Origin: JADKAV01 sp963733395
GTDB lineage: Bacteria; Actinomycetota; Actinomycetes; S36-B12; UBA10799
Reading direction: 5' to 3'
Assembly: GCA_963733395.1 (NCBI GenBank)
Contig: CAVTCZ010000012.1
Coordinates: forward strand, 20,476-84,475
DNA: 64,000 bases
In this document: piece by piece, positions 28,618 through 39,275 of the stretch
How the letters are laid out: every line of letters begins with the position of its first letter
How positions within the stretch are numbered: the stretch's first letter is position 1
Position numbers and translations under genes: made by a program
The notes under the pieces: model-generated
Told to the model about the DNA's origin: nothing
What the model saw: only the letters and a program-made list of their open reading frames with translations
Databases searched by the model: none

Positions 28618-30543
28618 ATGAACCGCCCCGTCCGTATCGCCAATTGCTCAGGGTTCTTCGGCGACCGGTTGGCCGCCGCTCGGGAGATGGTCGAGGGCGG
28701 CCCGATCGACGTCCTCACCGGCGACTGGCTGGCCGAGCTCACGATGCTGCTGCTCGCGCGGCAGAAGATGAAGCACGGCACCGGCTTCGCCCGCACCTTC
28801 TCCCAGCAGATGGAGCAGGTGCTGCCCACGTGTCTGGAGAAGGGGATCAAGGTCGTCAGCAACGCCGGCGGGTTGGACCCGGAAGCCGCCGCGCAGGCGA
28901 TCCGCGACCTCGGCACCGGCGCCAAGGTGGCGTGTGTCACCGGCGACGACCTGCTGCCCCGGTTCGCCGAGATCGGCGGCGAGTGGCTCAACCTCGACAC
29001 CGGCGAGCCGTTCACCGGACACCCGCTGAGTGCCAACGCGTACCTCGGCGCCCGCGGGATCGTGGCGGCCCTGCAGGCCGGTGCCGACGTCGTCGTCACG
29101 GGCCGGGTCACCGATGCGGCGCTGGTGATCGGCCCGGCCGCCTGGTGGCACGGGTGGGACCTGGACAGCGCCGAATCCCTGGACCCGTTGGCCGGCGCCC
29201 TGGTGGCCGGCCACGTCATCGAGTGCGGCGCGCAGGCCTCAGGCGGCAACTACGCGTTCTTCCGCGAGGTGCCCGGACTCGAGCACGTGGGCTTCCCGAT
29301 CGCGGAGGTGGCCGCCGACGGCACCAGCGTGATCACCAAGCACGGCGACACCGGCGGCCTCGTCTCCCCCGGGACCGTCACCGCGCAACTGCTCTACGAG
29401 GTGGGCGACGAGCACTACCTGAACCCCGACGTCACGGCCCGGTTCGACACCATCGAGATCGACCAGGTCGGCAAGGACCGGGTGCGGCTGTCAGGCACCC
29501 GCGGCGAGAGCGCACCGGAGACGCTGAAGGTCGCGATCAACTACCTGGGCGGCTTCCGCAACACCATGACCCTGGTGTTGACCGGCGCCGACTCCGCCGA
29601 GAAGGCGGACATCGCCATCCGCACCATCTGTGGCGTCGGGCTGGCTGAGGCGAAGGTGCTGTCCCCGGCCGAGCTCGGGTCGCGCAGCCGACTGGGCGTG
29701 CGCGAGTTGAGCGTGGCCTTCACCCCGCCGGCCAGCGACGACCCGCGGGATGTGTCCGCCGCGCAGGGCCGACTGGTACTGACGGCCAAGGACGACGACC
29801 CGAAGAAGGTCGGCAAGGCCTTCACCCGCCCGGCCGTGGAGTCGGCGCTGGCGTCCTACCCCGGCATGTTCCCCACGGCACCGCCCGCCGAGGGCACCCC
29901 CTACGGGGTCTACTGGCCCTCGACGGTGGCCATCGCGGACGTACCCGTGGTCGTCGAGGTGGACGGCGCGGAGGTGGCGCGGGTCGCCGGCGGCAAGCCG
30001 GTTGCCGGCCCGCCGATCGCCAAGGCCGATCTGCCCTCGCCGCCGCAGGAGTCGATCATCGCCGGGCCGTTCACCCACCGCCGGTTCGGCACGTTCGTCG
30101 GTGCCCGCAGCGGGGACAAGGGCGGCAACGCGAACGTGGGCTTCTGGATCCGGCACCCCGCCGAGGATGCCGCTGTGGCGCTGGCCTGGCAGGAGGCCGA
30201 CGCGCTCACGGCTCCGGCGGTCGACGATTTCCACGACACCGCCGAGGTCTGGGCCGCGGACACGGACCTCGACGTGGACCTCGAGGCGGTGCAGCTGGCC
30301 GACGCCAGGTACGAGTGGTTGTGCGACTTCCTCACCCGGGAACGGCTCGCGGAGATGCTGCCGGAGGCGGCGACGCTGCCCGTGGAGATCCACTACTTCC
30401 CGCCGCTGCGCGCGATCAACGTCGTGATCAAGGGCTTGTTGGGCCGCGGTGTCTCGGAGACGACCCGCAGCGACCCGCAGGCCAAGGGCTTGGCCGAGCA
30501 ACTGCGCGCCGTCTGGATCGATGTGCCGGAACAGCTGTTGTGA
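28618..30543 (+). CDS. AtuA-like protein (DUF1446 domain plus C-terminal AtuA domain)
   Basis: The 641-aa protein has a large N-terminal DUF1446 domain (IANCSGFFGDRLAAAREMV, DVLTGDWLAELTMLLLARQK, VVSNAGGLDPEAAA, VVVTGRVTDAALVIGP) and a C-terminal AtuA-like domain (ARSGDKGGNANVGFWIRHP, IHYFPPLRAINVVIKGLLG). AtuA belongs to the citronellol/geraniol degradation cluster of pseudomonads; its exact reaction is not firmly established to my knowledge. Its last 4 bp overlap the TetR gene. Confidence 0.9.
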   Translation: MNRPVRIANCSGFFGDRLAAAREMVEGGPIDVLTGDWLAELTMLLLARQKMKHGTGFARTFSQQMEQVLPTCLEKGIKVVSNAGGLDPEAAAQAIRDLGTGAKVACVTGDDLLPRFAEIGGEWLNLDTGEPFTGHPLSANAYLGARGIVAALQAGADVVVTGRVTDAALVIGPAAWWHGWDLDSAESLDPLAGALVAGHVIECGAQASGGNYAFFREVPGLEHVGFPIAEVAADGTSVITKHGDTGGLVSPGTVTAQLLYEVGDEHYLNPDVTARFDTIEIDQVGKDRVRLSGTRGESAPETLKVAINYLGGFRNTMTLVLTGADSAEKADIAIRTICGVGLAEAKVLSPAELGSRSRLGVRELSVAFTPPASDDPRDVSAAQGRLVLTAKDDDPKKVGKAFTRPAVESALASYPGMFPTAPPAEGTPYGVYWPSTVAIADVPVVVEVDGAEVARVAGGKPVAGPPIAKADLPSPPQESIIAGPFTHRRFGTFVGARSGDKGGNANVGFWIRHPAEDAAVALAWQEADALTAPAVDDFHDTAEVWAADTDLDVDLEAVQLADARYEWLCDFLTRERLAEMLPEAATLPVEIHYFPPLRAINVVIKGLLGRGVSETTRSDPQAKGLAEQLRAVWIDVPEQLL

Positions 30544-31124
30544 ACCCCCGCACCGAGCGTGGCCGCCGCACCCGCACCGCGCTGCTGGAGGCTGCCCGGG
30601 GGGCGTTCGAGCAGCGGGGTTTCGACGACTGCCGGATGAACGACATCGCCGACGCCGCGGGGGTCTCGCACGGGACGGTCTACACCTACTTCGAGTCCAA
30701 GGAGGAGATCCTCGGGCAGGTCATCGACGAGTTGCTCGTGGAGCTGCAGGACGATCTGCGCACCTCCGCCAAGGACCCGATGGCCCGCATCGAGGAGGCC
30801 AACCGCCGCTATCTGCACGCCTACCGGGACAACTCCCGGCTGCTGCAGGTGATCGAGCAGGCCGCAGTCACCACGCCCGAACTCGGGGAGCGGCTCGACG
30901 CCTTCCGCCGCCGCTACCACGCGCGGGTGACCACTGCGTTGCGCCGGCTGCAGGAACAGGGCCGGGTGACTTCTGAGCTACCGGCGGACGTGACCGCGAC
31001 CGCCTTGTGCGCGATGGTGGAGGGCTTCTCCCGCTACTGGTCCCGACCCCTGTCCGACGACATCAACCGCACCCTGACCAGCCTGTGGGTGAACGCCCTG
31101 GGCCTGCGCGAAGAGGTGGCGTGA
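30540..31124 (+). CDS. TetR-family regulator, likely controller of the carboxylase/AtuA regulon
   Basis: The 194-aa protein starts at a GTG overlapping the AtuA-like stop. The helix-turn-helix is clear (ALLEAARGAFEQRGFDDCRM, IADAAGVSHGTVYTYFESKE) and the C-terminal domain ends near ALCAMVEGFSRYWSRPL. It lies inside the regulon and is co-transcribed from operator site 3. It is therefore the best candidate to bind the shared palindrome, probably releasing it with an acyl-CoA intermediate (inference from family behaviour). Confidence 0.85.
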   Translation: MNPRTERGRRTRTALLEAARGAFEQRGFDDCRMNDIADAAGVSHGTVYTYFESKEEILGQVIDELLVELQDDLRTSAKDPMARIEEANRRYLHAYRDNSRLLQVIEQAAVTTPELGERLDAFRRRYHARVTTALRRLQEQGRVTSELPADVTATALCAMVEGFSRYWSRPLSDDINRTLTSLWVNALGLREEVA

Positions 31125-31214
31125 GGGTACGAGCCCGGCGTGTTCGCTGGCCGGTTGAGCCCGCGGCCGTGATGGTGCAGCCGTGCGCAGTCAGGGCTCC
31201 GCGGAGCAAAGGCG

Positions 31215-31281
31215 TGAGTCGAAGTCACAGGTGTGAGTCAAAATCAGCCGGATTATGGCTCACAGGTATGACTTTGGCTCA
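31215..31281. repeat. Long hairpin with 31-nt arms
   Basis: Arms at 31215-31245 and 31251-31281 pair with about 7 mismatches around a 5-nt loop; each arm carries two TGAG(T/C)C-type repeats. It lies between the TetR stop and the acyl-CoA dehydrogenase promoter. It may be a terminator or a repeat element. Confidence 0.65.
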
Positions 31282-31366
31282 CAACTGCGGGTGAGGCTCG
31301 CGCACCACCTCGGTGGCGGTGACCTGGAGGGCGGGGTTCGTGGTCGCCTGCGTGCCGGCGGACGGC

Positions 31367-31401
31367 TTGACCGACCCCAAAGTTGACACTAACGTCAACT
31401 T
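31367..31401 (+). promoter_or_regulatory. Promoter and variant operator of the acyl-CoA dehydrogenase operon (site 4)
   Basis: The palindrome at 31380-31401 is a symmetrical variant (AAGTTGAC-N6-GTCAACTT) with -35 TTGACC (31367-31372), a 17-bp spacer and -10 TAACGT (31390-31395). Unlike sites 1-3 it has a 5' leader with ribosome site AAGGGG before the ATG at 31425. Both half-site changes are mirrored, so symmetry is kept. Confidence 0.75.
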
Positions 31402-31424
31402 TGAGATCTACGAGAAGGGGTGGC

Positions 31425-32569
<1,145 letters not shown>

Positions 32570-32573
<4 letters not shown>

Positions 32574-33334
32574 GATACGAGGTCGCCGACGGGGTTGCCA
32601 CGCTGACGCTGGACAACCCGGACGCCCGCAACGTGCTCGATGCCGACACGATGGCGGCGCTGTCGGACGGGCTGGTCAACGCCGGCGAGGACCCGGCCGT
32701 GCGGGTGGTCGTACTGGCCGCCGAGGGCCGGGCGTTCTGTGCCGGGGCCGACCTGAAGGGGGCGTCGACCGCCGACGCCGAGTCCTTCACCGCGCAGGGG
32801 CCGATGGCGCTGGTGGCGGTGCTGGAGAACATCCTGGACTGCCGCAAGCCGACCGTGGCCAAGGTTGAGGGGCACGTGGCCGGTGGCGGCAACGGCCTGG
32901 TGGCCGCGTGCGACTTCGCGGTGGCGGCTGACGACGTGCACTTCGCGTTCTCGGAGGTGCGGGTCGGGGTTGCCCCGGCGGTGATCTCCGTTGTGTGCCT
33001 GGACCGGATGAACCGCCGCGACGGGATCGAGCTGCTGCTGCTCGGGGAGCGGGTGCCGGCGGCGCGGGTGGCGAAGGCCGGTTTGATCAACAAGGCGGTA
33101 CCGCGCGCCGAGGTCGACGCGGCGGTGGCCGGCTACGTCGACGCGTTGGCCAAGGGTGGTCCGCAGGCATTGACGATGACGAAGCAGCTGTTGCGCCGGG
33201 TCCCTGGAATGCCCCGCACGGAGGCGTTCGAGTGGACCGCGGAGGTCTCCGGACGGATGTTCAACAGCGACGAGGCCAAGGCCGGGATGATGGCGTTCCT
33301 GAGCAAACAGCCGGCGCCGTGGGTGGCTGACTGA
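32570..33334 (+). CDS. Enoyl-CoA hydratase/isomerase family protein, AtuE/LiuC-like
   Basis: The 254-aa crotonase-fold protein has the oxyanion segments RAFCAGADLKG and GHVAGGGNGLVAACDFAVA, and FSEVRVGVAPAVISV. It likely hydrates the carboxylated enoyl-CoA (glutaconyl-type) made by the carboxylase. It starts with a GTG inside the dehydrogenase stop, so the two are translationally coupled. Confidence 0.88.
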
Positions 33335-33401
33335 CGTTCCCGGCCGAGGATCGGTCAGCGGCCGCAGGTCTGTTGCTGGTTCTGACCGTTGAGGCGGGCA
33401 G

Positions 33402-33537
33402 GCGGATTGCGCCTGAGGCAACTTTCTTGCCCCGTGCGCAATTTGCTGGGGCAGGGTGGGTTCGACGCGGGTTCGGGCGGTTGGGCGAGGGGGCGGATTG
33501 CGCCTGAGGCAACTTTCTTGCCCCGTGCGCAATTTGC
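33402..33537 (+). repeat. Family 1 palindromic repeat, two tandem copies (33402-33446, 33493-33537)
   Basis: The two copies are essentially identical: GCGGATTGCGC at the left, CAACTTTCTTGCCCC in the middle, GTGCGCAATTTGC at the right. They start 91 bp apart. They follow the enoyl-CoA hydratase and precede the M20 peptidase gene. Confidence 0.85.
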
Positions 33538-33570
33538 TCAGGCGCCCGCGAAACCGGGCAGACTGACCCC

Positions 33571-34906
33571 ATGAATTTCCAGGACACCGTCGCCGCTGAC
33601 ATGCCCCGGGTGCGGTCCGAGCTCGAGGAACTCGTGCGCATCCCGGGCTGCGCGTTCCCCGGCTTCCCCGACGAGCAGATCGAGCGGGCCTGCGCGAAGG
33701 TCATGGAGATCCTGACGGCTGCGGGGTACGCAGGCGTGCGCAAGGTGGAGATCCCCGGCGGCAAGCCGGCGGTACTGGCCGAAACCCTGGGGCCGCCAGG
33801 GTCCCCGACGGTTCTGCTCTACGCCCACTACGACGTGCAGCCCGCCGGCGACGAGTCGCTGTGGCTCAGCCCGCCGTTCGAACCCACCGAGCGGGAAGGC
33901 CGGCTGTACGGACGCGGTGCCGCCGATGACAAATCCGGGGTGGTCATCCACGCCGCTCTGATGCGGGCGTTCGACGGCCGGCCGCCGTGCACGGTGCGGG
34001 TGATCGTGGAGGGCGAGGAGGAATGGGGCGGCCCGTTCGAGGAGTACCCGCGCAGCCATCCCGAAGTGTTCGCCGCCGACGCCATCGTCGTGGCCGATGT
34101 GGGCAACGCGCGGATCAACGAACCGACCTTCACCACTGCCCTGCGGGGGATGGCAGCGGTGACCGTGGAATGCCGCACGCTGAAGGGCTCGGTCCATTCG
34201 GGCATGTTCGGCGGGCCGGCGCCGGATGCACTCATGGCGCTGATCGGGTTGCTCGCCACCCTGCGCGACGCCGACGGCGAGACGGCCGTCGACGGGATCA
34301 CCGGGTTCGACTGGGACGGTCCCGAGTTCGCCGAGGCCGACTTCCGGGAACTGGCGGGTGTCGAGCCGGACCAACCGCTCACCGGCCAGGGCAGCATCGC
34401 CTCGCGGTTGTTCAGCAAGCCCGTGATCAACGTCGTCGGCATCGATGCGCCGCCGACGCAGGGCGCCATCAACGCGGTGATCCCCGAGGCCCGCGCCCGG
34501 GTGTCGCTGCGGGTGCCGCCGGGCCAGGACGCCGTGGCCGCACGCGATGCGTTGATCCGCCACCTCGAGACCCACACCCCGTGGGGGATCAAGGTCACGG
34601 TGACGCCCGAGGCGGTCGGCCAGGGGGTGCGGGTGGACACCTCCGGCCCCGCGTATGCCGCGGCCCGGCGCGCCATGGAGCAGGCCTACGGCAAGCCGGC
34701 ACAGGAGATCGGCGCCGGTGGTTCCATCCCGCTGATCGACTCCTTGCGCGCCGCCGTGCCGGCAGCGGAGATCCTGCTCTTCGGCGCCCAGGACCCGATG
34801 GCCCGCATCCACGCGCCCAACGAGAGCGTGGATCTCGGCGGAACTGCAGCGGGCCGTCTTGGCCGAGGTGCTGTTCGTCGAGGAGTTCGCGACTGGAGTT
34901 ATCTGA
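33571..34906 (+). CDS. M20-family metallopeptidase (dipeptidase-like)
   Basis: The ~445-aa protein has the M20 metal-site motifs LYAHYDVQPAG (first His, with catalytic Asp), GRGAADDKSGVVIHA, and VIVEGEEEWGG (catalytic and metal Glu). It also has the lid-domain His (KGSVHSGMFGG) and a late metal His near RIHAPNESVDL. The family cleaves di- and tripeptides or acylated amino acids. One extra base near 34843 breaks the last codons (correct end VEEFATGVI); length 1336 is 1 modulo 3. Confidence 0.88.
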
Positions 34907-34928
34907 GAACCCGTCCGATACTGGAAGC

Positions 34929-35540
34929 GTGAGCGCTACAGAGGAACTCCAGCCGAGCCCGCTCGCTGAGCCTGCCGAGCGCACTGGCCGCCCCTGGGGG
35001 TGGCTGGTCGCGGTGGCAAGCGCCGTCGGGGTCGTATCCGGATCGATAACCATCATGGACAAGATCGCCTTGCTGAAGGACCCGGCCGCGGGCTCCTTCT
35101 GCGACATCAGCTCCACGGTCGGGTGTACCCCCGTGCTGCTGTCGTGGCAGTCGAGCGTGCTCGGGCCGCCGAACGCGCTGCTCGGCGTGATCATGTTCGC
35201 AGTGCTCGGAACCGCCGGCGCGGTCATGGCCAGCAACGGCCGACTGGTCGCGGGATTCCACAACGCGATGCTGGGCCTGTCGGTCTTCTTCGCGCTGTTC
35301 CTCACCTGGTACATGTACGAGGTCGCCTACTCGATCGGTTCGCTGTGCCCCTTCTGCACCGTGTGTGCGGCGGCGGTCCTGACGACGGTGGTGGGCACCA
35401 ACCGACTGGCGGCTGCCAACGGCTCGGGTGGTTTCCAGCGGCTGTCCGCAAGGCTGACCCAGGGTGGCTGGGATGTTCTGATCGCCCTCGGCTGGGGTGC
35501 GATCATCGCCGCGATGTTGTTCTCCGGCATCTGGCTGTAG
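34929..35540 (+). CDS. Vitamin K epoxide reductase (VKOR) family protein
   Basis: The 203-aa protein has four to five membrane helices. The redox pair CPFCTVC gives the CxxC active site, and the outer pair is in SFCDISSTVGCTPVLLS. VKOR proteins reoxidise a periplasmic DsbA-like partner using quinone and so support disulfide formation in secreted proteins. No fused thioredoxin domain is seen. It starts at a GTG 22 bp after the peptidase stop. Confidence 0.92.
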   Translation: MSATEELQPSPLAEPAERTGRPWGWLVAVASAVGVVSGSITIMDKIALLKDPAAGSFCDISSTVGCTPVLLSWQSSVLGPPNALLGVIMFAVLGTAGAVMASNGRLVAGFHNAMLGLSVFFALFLTWYMYEVAYSIGSLCPFCTVCAAAVLTTVVGTNRLAAANGSGGFQRLSARLTQGGWDVLIALGWGAIIAAMLFSGIWL

Positions 35541-35576
35541 GGTTTCAGGCCCGGTCTGGGAGGGCATAACGCATAC

Positions 35577-36026
35577 ATGAGTCGTCGTATCCTGATCGCC
35601 CTGGCCGCGGTGCTCGTCGCCGTGGTGGGCGGTTATGCGGCGTACGACTACATGTTCACGACGACCACCTCCTATGCCAACTACAGCGCCCCGGCCTTCG
35701 AAGAAGGCGCCAGCGACGAGCAGCGGATCTTCCAGTTGCAGTCCGACCTCGGCAACGCCGCCGCCGAGATGGCGCAGTTGCAGGGGATGGCCACGAAGTT
35801 GCAGTTCGGCAAGATGAAGGCGATGGGTCGGCACCTGCAGCAGGTCGCCGGGGAACTCGAGCCCCGCTTGTCGGAGATCGAGGACCCGCAGGCCAAGAAG
35901 TTGCTGGCCGACGGCATCGACGGGCTGCGGATGGTGGGCGAGGGCTCCGAGGAGCTCGACCAGGACAAGTCCATGCAGGGCGTCGATCTGGTTCTGGGCT
36001 CGTTCGAGAAGCTGAACAACCGCTGA
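35577..36026 (+). CDS. Hypothetical membrane-anchored protein
   Basis: The 149-aa protein has one N-terminal membrane helix (about 5-24, ILIALAAVLVAVVGGYAAY) and an extracytoplasmic helical domain of ~120 residues rich in Gln, Glu and Leu (QLQSDLGNAAAEMAQLQG). I do not recognise the family. Its position 36 bp after the VKOR gene suggests co-transcription, perhaps with a role at the cell envelope. Confidence 0.7.
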   Translation: MSRRILIALAAVLVAVVGGYAAYDYMFTTTTSYANYSAPAFEEGASDEQRIFQLQSDLGNAAAEMAQLQGMATKLQFGKMKAMGRHLQQVAGELEPRLSEIEDPQAKKLLADGIDGLRMVGEGSEELDQDKSMQGVDLVLGSFEKLNNR

Positions 36027-36036
36027 CCCTTTGTGG

Positions 36037-36126
36037 TGTCTGGATTGTCTAATTGATCATGGCCATCGCCGACGTTTCGTGGGGGACGCCCCCGGACCCA
36101 GCTTGATCGTTAAGACAATCCAGACA
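36037..36126. repeat. 90-bp element with 23-bp terminal inverted repeats
   Basis: The ends TGTCTGGATTGTCT... (36037-36059) and the inverse copy (36104-36126) match at 20 of 23 positions. A small GC hairpin (GGGGGACGCCCCC) lies inside. It could be a miniature inverted-repeat element or a compound terminator. No flanking target duplication is obvious. Confidence 0.6.
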
Positions 36127-36156
36127 GTGGTCGGTCCGCACTGAGACACTGAGCCT

Positions 36157-36633
36157 GTGACCACCCTGCTCGTAGCCCTCGCGATCGTCGTCGGGCTAGT
36201 CGGCACGATCGTGCCGATCCTGCCCGGCGCGCTGCTGGTCGCCGCCGCGATCGTGGTCTGGGCATTCATCACCGGCGGCACGACCGCATGGGCCGTCGCC
36301 ATCGGCGCTGTTGCCATCATCGCCGCGGGGCAGTTGCTGAAGTACCTCATTCCCGGCAAACAGATGAAGGCGAGCGGCGTGCCCAACTGGGTGTTGCTGG
36401 TCGGTGCCGTGGGGGCTGTCGCGGGCTTCTTCGTCATCCCGGTGGTGGGCCTGATCGTGGGCTTCATCGGCGGGGTCTTCGTGGCCGAAGCCATCCGGCT
36501 GCGGACCTTCAAGGACGCCTGGCCGACCACGATGCAGGCGATGAAATCCGCCGGCTGGTCGGTGCTGATCGAGTTCGGGTCGTGTGTGCTGGCAACGGCG
36601 GTGTGGGTGGGCGCCGTGGTGTTCGTGGTCTGA
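36157..36633 (+). CDS. DUF456 family membrane protein
   Basis: The 158-aa protein is almost all hydrophobic, with five to six helices and many glycines (VGLVGTIVPILPGALLVAAA, PVVGLIVGFIGGVFVAEAIR). This matches DUF456. Members have a glycine-zipper-like pattern and no known function. It starts at a GTG at 36157, 30 bp after the inverted-repeat element. Confidence 0.85.
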   Translation: MTTLLVALAIVVGLVGTIVPILPGALLVAAAIVVWAFITGGTTAWAVAIGAVAIIAAGQLLKYLIPGKQMKASGVPNWVLLVGAVGAVAGFFVIPVVGLIVGFIGGVFVAEAIRLRTFKDAWPTTMQAMKSAGWSVLIEFGSCVLATAVWVGAVVFVV

Positions 36634-36691
36634 AACGCGAACTCCCGCCTGCTGGCCCGGGCGTAGACTGGAAGTGCAGGGGGCGAGAAGG

Positions 36692-39274
36692 ATGGGTGTG
36701 CGCCTGCGGGGGTTCTTGGCGGCCGTTGGTGCCGCGATACTGGGGATTTCTGCGCTCACGGCGTCGCCGGCGCTGGCTGCGGCGGGTGACTTCATCAGCA
36801 CCTGGGACACCACGAAGACGACGTGCGTACTCCAAGACGACCAGTCACGATCAGTCCTGCCGCTGCTGCTCCGACGGCACCTACAACTTCACCGTCGACT
36901 GGGGCGATGGGCAGTACCAGATCCGGTCACCGTCTACGGGACCAGGGCTGGACGCACATGTACGCCACCCCCGGCGTGTAAGAGCGATCACCATCTCCGG
37001 GACGATCGACTGGCTGGTCCTTCGGCACCGGCGACACGGCGCTGAGGACCGAACCAAGATCGTGAACGTCAGTCAGTGGGGCGACCTGCGGGCTGGGGAA
37101 CAGGCGGATACGGATACTTCGCGGGCGCGGAGAACCTGAACATCACGGCGACGGACACCCCGGATCTCGCGGGACCGACCAGCATGGTGAAGCGTTCAAC
37201 GGACGCCGCCGCCCTGACCGGCGGCCTCAGCGACTGGGACATGTCCGGGGTCACGAACATGTGCGGCGATGTTCGACGGGGCCGGCTTCCTACAACGAGA
37301 ACATCAGCGGCTGGGACACCGGCAACGTCACGAGCATGGGCGACATGTTCCGGGAGCGACGGCGTTCAACCAGGCCGATCGGGGGCTGGGAGACCTCGGG
37401 TCGGTCACGGACATGAGTGGCATGTTCGAAGGGGCCACGTCGTTCAATCAGCCGCTGGAGGATGTGGGACACATCGAAGGTGACCAGCATGGCGTCGATG
37501 TTCGCCGGAGCCACCTCGTTCAACCAGCCGCTGGCGACGTGGAACACGGGAGCGGTCACCAACATGGCGGCGATGTTCACGGGCGCCACGAAGTTCAACC
37601 AGCCCATCGGCGGCTGGGACACCTCCCAGGTCACCGGGATGGGGGGCATGTTCCGGGAGGCGGCGGCGTTCGACCAGCCGTTGAACTGGAGCACCGGCAA
37701 GGTCACCTACATGGGCGAGATGTTCAAGGACGCGGCTGCCTTCAACCAGCCGATCGGGTCTTGGGACACCAGCGCCGTGACCTCGATGGAGGGCATGTTC
37801 AAGGGCGCCGCGGTCTTCAACCGGGATCTGAACACCTGGGATGTCAGCAAGGTGACCGACATGTCCTACATGTTCGAGGCGCGACCGCGTTCAACGGTGC
37901 CGTCAGCAATTGGGACACCGGAGCCGTGCAGTCGATGATCCACATGTTCACGCGGTGCGGTGTCGTTCAACCAGCCCATCGGCGGGTGGGACGTCAGCAA
38001 GGTGACCAGCATGGAGGGCATGCTCTGCCGGCGCGCTCGCGTTCAACCAGAACCTCGGGGCGTGGGACGTCGGCCACGTGACGGATCATGAACAACTTCC
38101 TGAATGCGGTGAACCTGTCCGTGGCCAACTACAACTCGCTGCTCAATGGCTGGGCTGCGCTGCCCGTCCTGCAAGGGGGAGTGGAGCTCGGCGCCGGGAA
38201 CAACCACTACACGTCCGTGGCGGCGGCCGCGCACGACCACCTGATCCAGGAGCACGGCTTGGACCATCACGGACGGCGGCATCCTCAACTCCCACATGAA
38301 CGCCGGGCTGAACCCGACCGACTTCGGTGGGCAGGATCTGGGCTTCTCGTGCGCAGCGCACCGTCACCGTCTCGAGCGGCGGACCGCCCTTCGCGGACTT
38401 GATCTTCGGGCCGGACGCAGTGTCCATCACGGGTGCCGGATGCGTCGATGTTCGCCATCGCGGAAGACAACTGCTCCGGCAAGACCATGCCGCCGCTCGG
38501 CGATGTGTGCACGGTCACGGTGTCCTTCACGCCGACCTCGATCGGCGCCAAGGCGGCGCAGTTGCGGTTCGTGAGCAACTCGCCGCAGTCGCCGTACATC
38601 GTGTCCCTGGTCGGGACCGGCGTCGCTGCGGTCTTCACCGCCGACCCGCAGTCGCTCGCATTCGGCCGGCAACTCGTCGGCACCACTTCAACGGCACGGG
38701 TCGTCACGATCGGCAACGCCGGCAACAAGCACATGTCCATCGGCCCGTACAACGTCCGGATCAAGGGCGCCAACGCCGACCAGTTCACTGATCACGGCGG
38801 AAACCTGCCGCGGGGCACTGCTCTACCCCGGGGCAGACGTGCACCGTCAGCGTCGTGTTCACCGCGATGGCGGCCGGTGAGCGCAGCGCCTACCTCGAGA
38901 TCCTCGACAGCGCGCCCGGGACGCCGCACACGGTGGGATTGACCGGGACAGCGTTCTCGCCCATCGTGCCGACTCCCCCGCCGCCAGTGGTGACGCCCCC
39001 GGCCGCCCCGACCGGCCTGACAGTGAAGGCCAAGAAGAAGATCGTGAAGGCGACCTGGAAGCCGGTGACGGGCGCGAACGGGTACCGCGCGAAACTCACC
39101 GGCAAGACGCCCAAGAACAAGCGGACGAGCCGCATGATCAACGGCACGGCCGGTACGACGGCGAAGTTCGGTCTGAAACTCAAGGCCGGCTCCACGTTCA
39201 AGGTGTGCGTCACAGCGTTCAACAGCGCCGGGACCTCGCCCGCGACGTGCACGAAGGGGAAGGCCCCGCGCTGA
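36692..39274 (+). CDS. BspA-like surface protein with DUF285 repeats, many frame breaks
   Basis: Read across frames, the ~860-codon gene encodes a signal peptide (cleavage near PALAAA), a PKD-like domain (NFTVDWGDG) and about ten copies of a ~24-residue DUF285/BspA repeat (e.g. WDTSKVTSMASMFAGATSFN, WNTGAVTNMAAMFTGATKFN). Two ASH/choice-of-anchor-like domains (VCTVTVSFTPTSIGAKAAQL) and a C-terminal fibronectin-III-like domain (PTGLTVKAKKKIVKATWKPV) follow. DUF285 proteins are surface-exposed and often adhesive. I count more than ten frame changes, spread over the first ~2.2 kb. That density exceeds neighbouring genes, so it may be decayed or collapsed in assembly. The total length is a multiple of 3. 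Confidence 0.7.
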
Positions 39275-39275
39275 C

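Noticed and set aside
28618..30543. Large antisense frames over the AtuA-like gene
   Set aside because: They are third-position GC shadows of a well-conserved coding sequence and lack recognisable domains.
36037..36126. Complete insertion sequence
   Set aside because: At 90 bp it is too short to encode a transposase; it is kept only as a possible miniature element.
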